NCBI GenBank assembly: GCA_000469685.2 | Contig: LS997562.1 | Location: 24,823,681 to 24,887,680, forward strand | DNA: 64,000 nucleotides | Direction: 5' to 3' | Source of the DNA: Haemonchus contortus | Taxonomy: Eukaryota > Nematoda > Chromadorea > Rhabditida > Trichostrongylidae | In this document: piece after piece, positions 50,501 through 56,500 of the stretch | Layout: each line of letters opens with the position of its first letter | Numbering within the stretch: position 1 is the stretch's first letter | Notes under the pieces: generated by a model | Seen by the model: the letters and a program-made list of their open reading frames with translations, nothing else | Databases searched by the model: none | What the model was told of the DNA's origin: nothing | Made by a program: the position numbers and the translations under genes

Positions 50501-53500
50501 AACTTACTTGCATACTCCCCTTTGTTCTCAAATCGTACACAAATCAATTCATTCTGATCATATAGGAAATCAACATGCATCGTCCCCTTCAGCTCGCTTG
50601 AGTCACTTTCGCCTCGAAATGATACCTTAAAAGTTCTAAACTGAGCCCATTCATCTCTGCTCTTCATATAACAAATGCAGTTCATAGTCAAGCAACAAAA
50701 AGTGCTACTTATGCATAAAGTAGTGTAAAACGTTGACCTGAACATCTTGAGTAAGTTCAAGTGGAATGTTTATGAGATCAACTTCAGTTATCTTTAACTT
50801 TAGTTACTTTATAAACTAGAAAAGTTTTTTTTCTTGTCAGACGCTGATACAGTTACACAATCAATCCAATGCAGATCGACATCATCCCCACAAGGAAGGG
50901 GTTCCAACAACTTCGTTGCCCGTTGTATACCGGACAAGAATAGCCGGCGAGTGCCATACTGCAGCAAAAGCGCTTTACTGATCGTAATCAAGCCCTGATG
51001 CTGTGACGGTTGGATCTTCTTCTGACACAGCGATTCCGAACCACCAGATCGAGGTTGCGAGTTCGGTTGCGTGCCCTTCGTATGTTAAGGTAAAATTTCT
51101 TCTTACGATACATTTGCAGCGAAAATTAATTGCTCCTTCACCTCTTATGAGATATATTGTGGGATGATGATTTTCGTTTGCCATTAAATTTACAGTTTAC
51201 AAAAATCGGTACTCAGACATAGTGTCTCAACAAAACAACGTCAGTATTGGCTTATAGGTACTGATGGGCGAAGGATAGGTTACGCAGCACAGGGCATTCC
51301 TGGCACGCATACCTATGGACTTTTCCAAGAAAGCAAGGGTCAGAACGGAGAGAGAGTTCGGTCGTGGAAGCTGCACCATGATGAAAAGGGAGATTTCAAA
51401 TGAAGATTATAGGAAGCTTGTCTCTAGAATCCTCAAGGACCGGCCCAGTATACAGGCAAGAATGCAGTGGAGGTCATCCTTCCGTGAGCACTAGAAATGC
51501 TGGGGGAGATCCGAGGGGATTTAGAGGAGAAAAGGCAGTGTGGTTGTCCAACAATGAAGTTCAGTTGCTGAGGAAGTACAAAAGTGAAGCGTTCGAGCGT
51601 AGACGAGAGCCGCAAGCTGCACAAGCCCAGCGCTGTATTCAATCGTTGCGAGAGATGTGTAAAAGCTGCCATAGCGAAGACAAAGAATGCGGAACCGCCA
51701 GCGCTTCGCACTCGATCGTGAAGAAGGAGAAAAGTTTGTCTTTCGGCTGGCAAAAGTCTGCATCGAACTACACGACACAGCAGGGTAGTCAAGGCCCGAG
51801 GATATATGCTGGGTAAGCTAGCCGAGGTTAAGCGTAGGCGGGAAATAACTTTGACCAACTCTTCAGTTGAAAACATTTCCTTCAAAAGGGGCCTATAAAT
51901 GGAAGCATAGTACCACTGCACAGGCTGCAGTGTGGACTGAGGATGAGGTGCGTCGAACAATAAAGATGAAGAGTGGGAAATCGGTACATCCTGATGAAAT
52001 ACCGAATGAGGCATGGCAGGAGCTTGGAGAGCACGAGATTCAAGTGGCTTCGAACACTGCAACTGCTAGGGGAGGAATTCTAGACGTAGAAAAAGCAGCA
52101 CTATCCTTAACATCTTCAGGCAGAAAAGGCGCGATGGATTGTTCCAATTATTGTGGGACCAGGTTGACCGCACATACCACGAGAGTGTACTATCGGCTAA
52201 TCAAAACAACAATGGTTCCGATCTCAAAAAAAAAGTCCAGATTCATGTCTTGAAGGTCCAAAATGGATGAAATCTTCATAGCTAGGCAAGTGATGGAGAA
52301 TTATCGAGGAAAGCGTCTGGCCCATCTCCGGGCCTTCCTCGATTTGGAGGGAGCGTTCGCAAACGAAACATTCTATAACACCTGACCTTCCTGGTTATAT
52401 CTATGCAGGATGGGTTCGAAACAACATTACGCACACCTCAAGGCTTCACAAAAGCAGTAGACGTGCCTGTTGTTGTTCACCAGCTCTGAGCCCACTCTTC
52501 ACTTATAACTCTGGAGATAAACATAGAAGGCCTCGTGGGAGAACTACTGAGGACTATCCTCTCGCTGATGGGATCGCTCTGATGGTAGAGAGCAAGGAAA
52601 GTTTCAGTGTGAGCTGCAGAAATGTCAAGGAGTGCTGACAGGAATGAACGCCGGCTAAAGGCGAAGCAGACCATGTTTCTCAGCTGGGAAGTGCGCAAAG
52701 CCAATCGTAAACGGCATAGTGACGCCACTGAAAAGAAATAGACACCCTCTGACGATAGCGTGGATCAGTCCGTAAACGCTCGATGAATTGCGGTATAGAT
52801 GAAGTGGAGGGAGTCTGGTTGCTTCTTCTCGCCGGCACTCGACGGGGCTCAGAGAAGCATAAAGGAAACGTTTACAAAGCAGTGGTGAGGCCCACCACGC
52901 TCTACTGCAGTGGGTGCCGGCCAGCAAGCACGAAATATAAAAACAAAAAAACAATAATTCTAAATAATGTAGGCAACTTCACTTCGCAGAAATTGGAATG
53001 TTGAGATGGGCTTGTTTTTGGGAAAAGAATGGAAAATGTTAGAAACGGGAACGTCAGGACGGCCATGCGGACAGCTTCCACCCGGCCGAAGATGAGAGAA
53101 CAGTACAAGGGACGGCATGGGGCACGTGCTGCGAAGACACGAGGTCATCACATAAGAGGAGCAATGCAATTCGAAGCTCAAGGGAAGCAACCATGAGAAC
53201 TCGAGAGAAAAGGTTGAGGGAAGCGATAAGGGAGCGAAGGTGGTTAGATGTTATCAAGGAAAAGAAGAAGGAAGAAGAAGGGAAAAGAAGAAAAAGGAGA
53301 AGAATACTGTCAACAAAGGTAGGAACAAGCAATGATGATTCCGCCTCATTCCTATGATAAACTAACCTGAAAAACGCAGAAACGAACTTTTTAATACAAA
53401 CCGTTAAGAAACTTATGGAACACTCTCGTCATAACGATAACTGTCCATACTTCTTCAACAGGTCGCTTTATTTGATTAAAGGAACCAGAATGGTTACTAT

Positions 53501-56500
53501 TTTGAAGCTAGAACTTGCTAGAGCTCACCTCCCAATGATTGATGAAAACACCACCTTGTATATTTCCAAAGTAGACAGCATCCAATGGTACGTATCTATG
53601 ACATGATCTGCAAAACATAGCTTTTTGGGGGGAAAAACCTGGAGAAATGTGAAACCAACACTAGGCGATTTGAAAAGCAAGAAGTCGAGTGAATGATCAC
53701 AGTAGCTTTGTAGAAGTGAGGCAGTTGTTGTGTTTGAATATCGTTCAGAAACCGTCGAATTGCAGGCAATAAATGTTTTGCGAATAAGCAGCTTTTAACC
53801 TGGAATAAAAAAAAATCGGAGAGCGGTTCATTATATCAACTCTAGCCCTCGCATCACCAATTAAGATAACCAACTCGTGGCAAGTTTTCCTCATAAAGTT
53901 TTTACGACCTTGCTTAGATAGGGGCTTTCGAAGGTAAACATGCATATTTGTTTTGCTTTACCGAAATTTCTGTATAGATAGAAAAAAGCGGATAAAGTAG
54001 TTTTTTCTGAAAACTGTCATTAGCACATTTGGCTCAAATCACATAATAAGTATTGAGGTGGCAAAGAAAAATATTCTGACAAAAGAATTGAAAAAAAATC
54101 GATCGTCATCAAAACAACGATTGCTAGTGAGAGTTTTCTCATGATGATGCCAAGTTTCTTGAACTGGCAACGAAAAATTTTCTACTTTTCCGATAGATAT
54201 TTCTGAAACTGTCAGCCTGCAGTCCTCATTGAAGTTCGAAAACCTTGAGCATCATCATGAGGAAGCTTTTACTAGTAGGCGTCGTCAGAATTGAAAAAAA
54301 AGAACCTACACCATTACACTACCCAGATTAGCTCCTTTCGTTTATGACATTGCTAGTACTTACAACTGTCCAGACCACCCAAGGTGAGCACTTTCACCAC
54401 CCTAACCATTAAGACACGATACTAGAGATTTACACAACTGTATGATGTAATTTACCGTTACCACCACTACCTCGTACATGGCTATAGAATCAAATCCGGC
54501 TCCAACACGAGCCTTTCATCCTCTGGAATGAAACCGCTTATTTATACTTTGGTGACCACCGCATTGTGTGGCCTGAACGCGCAGTGTCCACCCAACGTAC
54601 ACGTCAGCGCTTCTACCATGCTAAACGAGTGCGGCGTCAATCAACTGGAGAGATGGAGAACGCTTGGCTAGTCTGGCTGGTATCAATCCGGGACAAGTGA
54701 TGTACTTATGGCATACAGGTAACTTTACAAGTACCCTGGAGTACAAGTCTGTTATCGACAAACTAACCAATTCACCCTGTGATCTCCCTTAAACGCCTGT
54801 TAGTTCAGCACGAAACCCTCAAATTTCTATACCCTATGAATTTATAAAATTACATGCGTGTGAGGAGTGATGAAAACAAACAACGATGAACATGTCATAT
54901 GATTATTCAAAACCAACCCACCTCAAAATTGTAAACTCGAAACCTTTCACACCCGGGTTCTTCGAGTAGTTCGTCGCGTTCGCCTTCGATGAAAATACTG
55001 TTCTCTTCAAAACTCTAAATCGGTAGTAATTAAAGGAAGAAGAAAAAACTGATTGTGAGAAGTGGGGCATGTTGTATTCATAACTGATGGCGGCGCTGGC
55101 ACCACTCGGGCTGTCCCTTACAAGACGGATTTCAAAGTGCCGCGAATGTGTTATACAGCAACCAGAAGGCACACTGGCTGCTTTCATAGTCCACGACCAG
55201 TCGCGCGACTGGTCGCTTGCAAAATCGTGGACTATGAAAGATGCCACTCGGAGCCCTCCAAGCACCCGTCACGTATACGACGCAACAAAAAGGTACTCTG
55301 GGTGAAGCACATGGGACTTGTGATGGGAAACTATGCTATACCACGCGCTGAAATCTGACTTGTCTGTCCCTCTGTCGCTAACTCATGATGCACTCAACCA
55401 AGAGTTTAAATCTAAGAAGGTGCTGCATCTTATCTGGATTCTAGAGATGAACATCTACCGTAGGTCATAAATTTTGGGATAACTGAAAATTAAACATCAT
55501 TAATTGACATTGAGTCAAAAAGATTCATTTTATGAAGACCCTAGCCGTACCCAGAGAAAATCACCAAGCAACCAATGTAGAAACTGTACTCATAGAAGGA
55601 TATCGATGTAGGTTTTACGTCTACGCCCTCAGTTACCAATCGATGGGATACGATTGAATTCTTATTACCGACGGCGGCGCTGGCACTGTGAGTGTAATCA
55701 TAGCCGTTAGAGGTAAATGAGAGATGATTTTCGTGGATGTGAAAACGACAAGCATGATCATCAGTAACCTGGTGTTCGTTTTGGATGTCGTAGTAAATAA
55801 TCTCACTTTCTTGAGCAGCTCCTTCTGAACTAACGCATGAGGAGGCTCAATTGCATCTCCACCGTAAGGTACTTCCAGTTTCAGGCGTCCGTATACGAAG
55901 TCACTCTCCACCTTCTCGTCAACCACCATTCCTGCGAAGCAGCAAATCTGCAACCGTATTCACGAATAGATAATTACTTGCATTTCGGGCAACAAAGTAG
56001 GCGTAAGTAAGTACAGGTTCTCATTAACGCTTTCGTGATTGATAACGAATGCAATGTTTGTGAAAAGAATTGAAGACTGAGACTTCTATTCTCTCCACAA
56101 CCGCTATCCAGTTTTGCTTCGCTACTGCCTAGTTTTTATAGGTCGTTCGCTTGGAACCATGATCCACTGTCACTCTGAACATTTCTATTCTAGTGATTCT
56201 CTTCTATACGTAGTCCTTGTGAACAGATCGGACTTGCAGGTTATGCGGTATTTCGGCAAGTTCCGAGCCATGTAATCCGCTGGTGTTCCAGTGCTTAAAG
56301 ACTTCGACTTCTTGAGCGATCAGTTTAAAGCAGAAGGGTTTCAGAGTGCGCAGCCTCCCCCATTGTGCGACGGCTCAACGACCTTTTAAATGGTAATCGA
56401 TCCGTAGGAGGTATAATAACAAGCGAATCAGTTTGAAGAGAAGATGGACGGCTAAATACCTGTACTGTAACTCACAATTACATCCAAGATATTCCTTTTT

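Noticed and set aside
51433..52062. 209-codon minus-strand open frame
   Set aside because: It is antisense to a recognisable reverse transcriptase fragment on the plus strand.
53462..53587. Plus-strand exon-like segment with AG acceptor and GTACGT donor
   Set aside because: Opposite strand to both host genes, no partner exons and no recognised family.
54560..54620. tRNA-like boxes on the minus strand
   Set aside because: The B-box match (GCGTTCAGGCC) is weak and no cloverleaf could be drawn.
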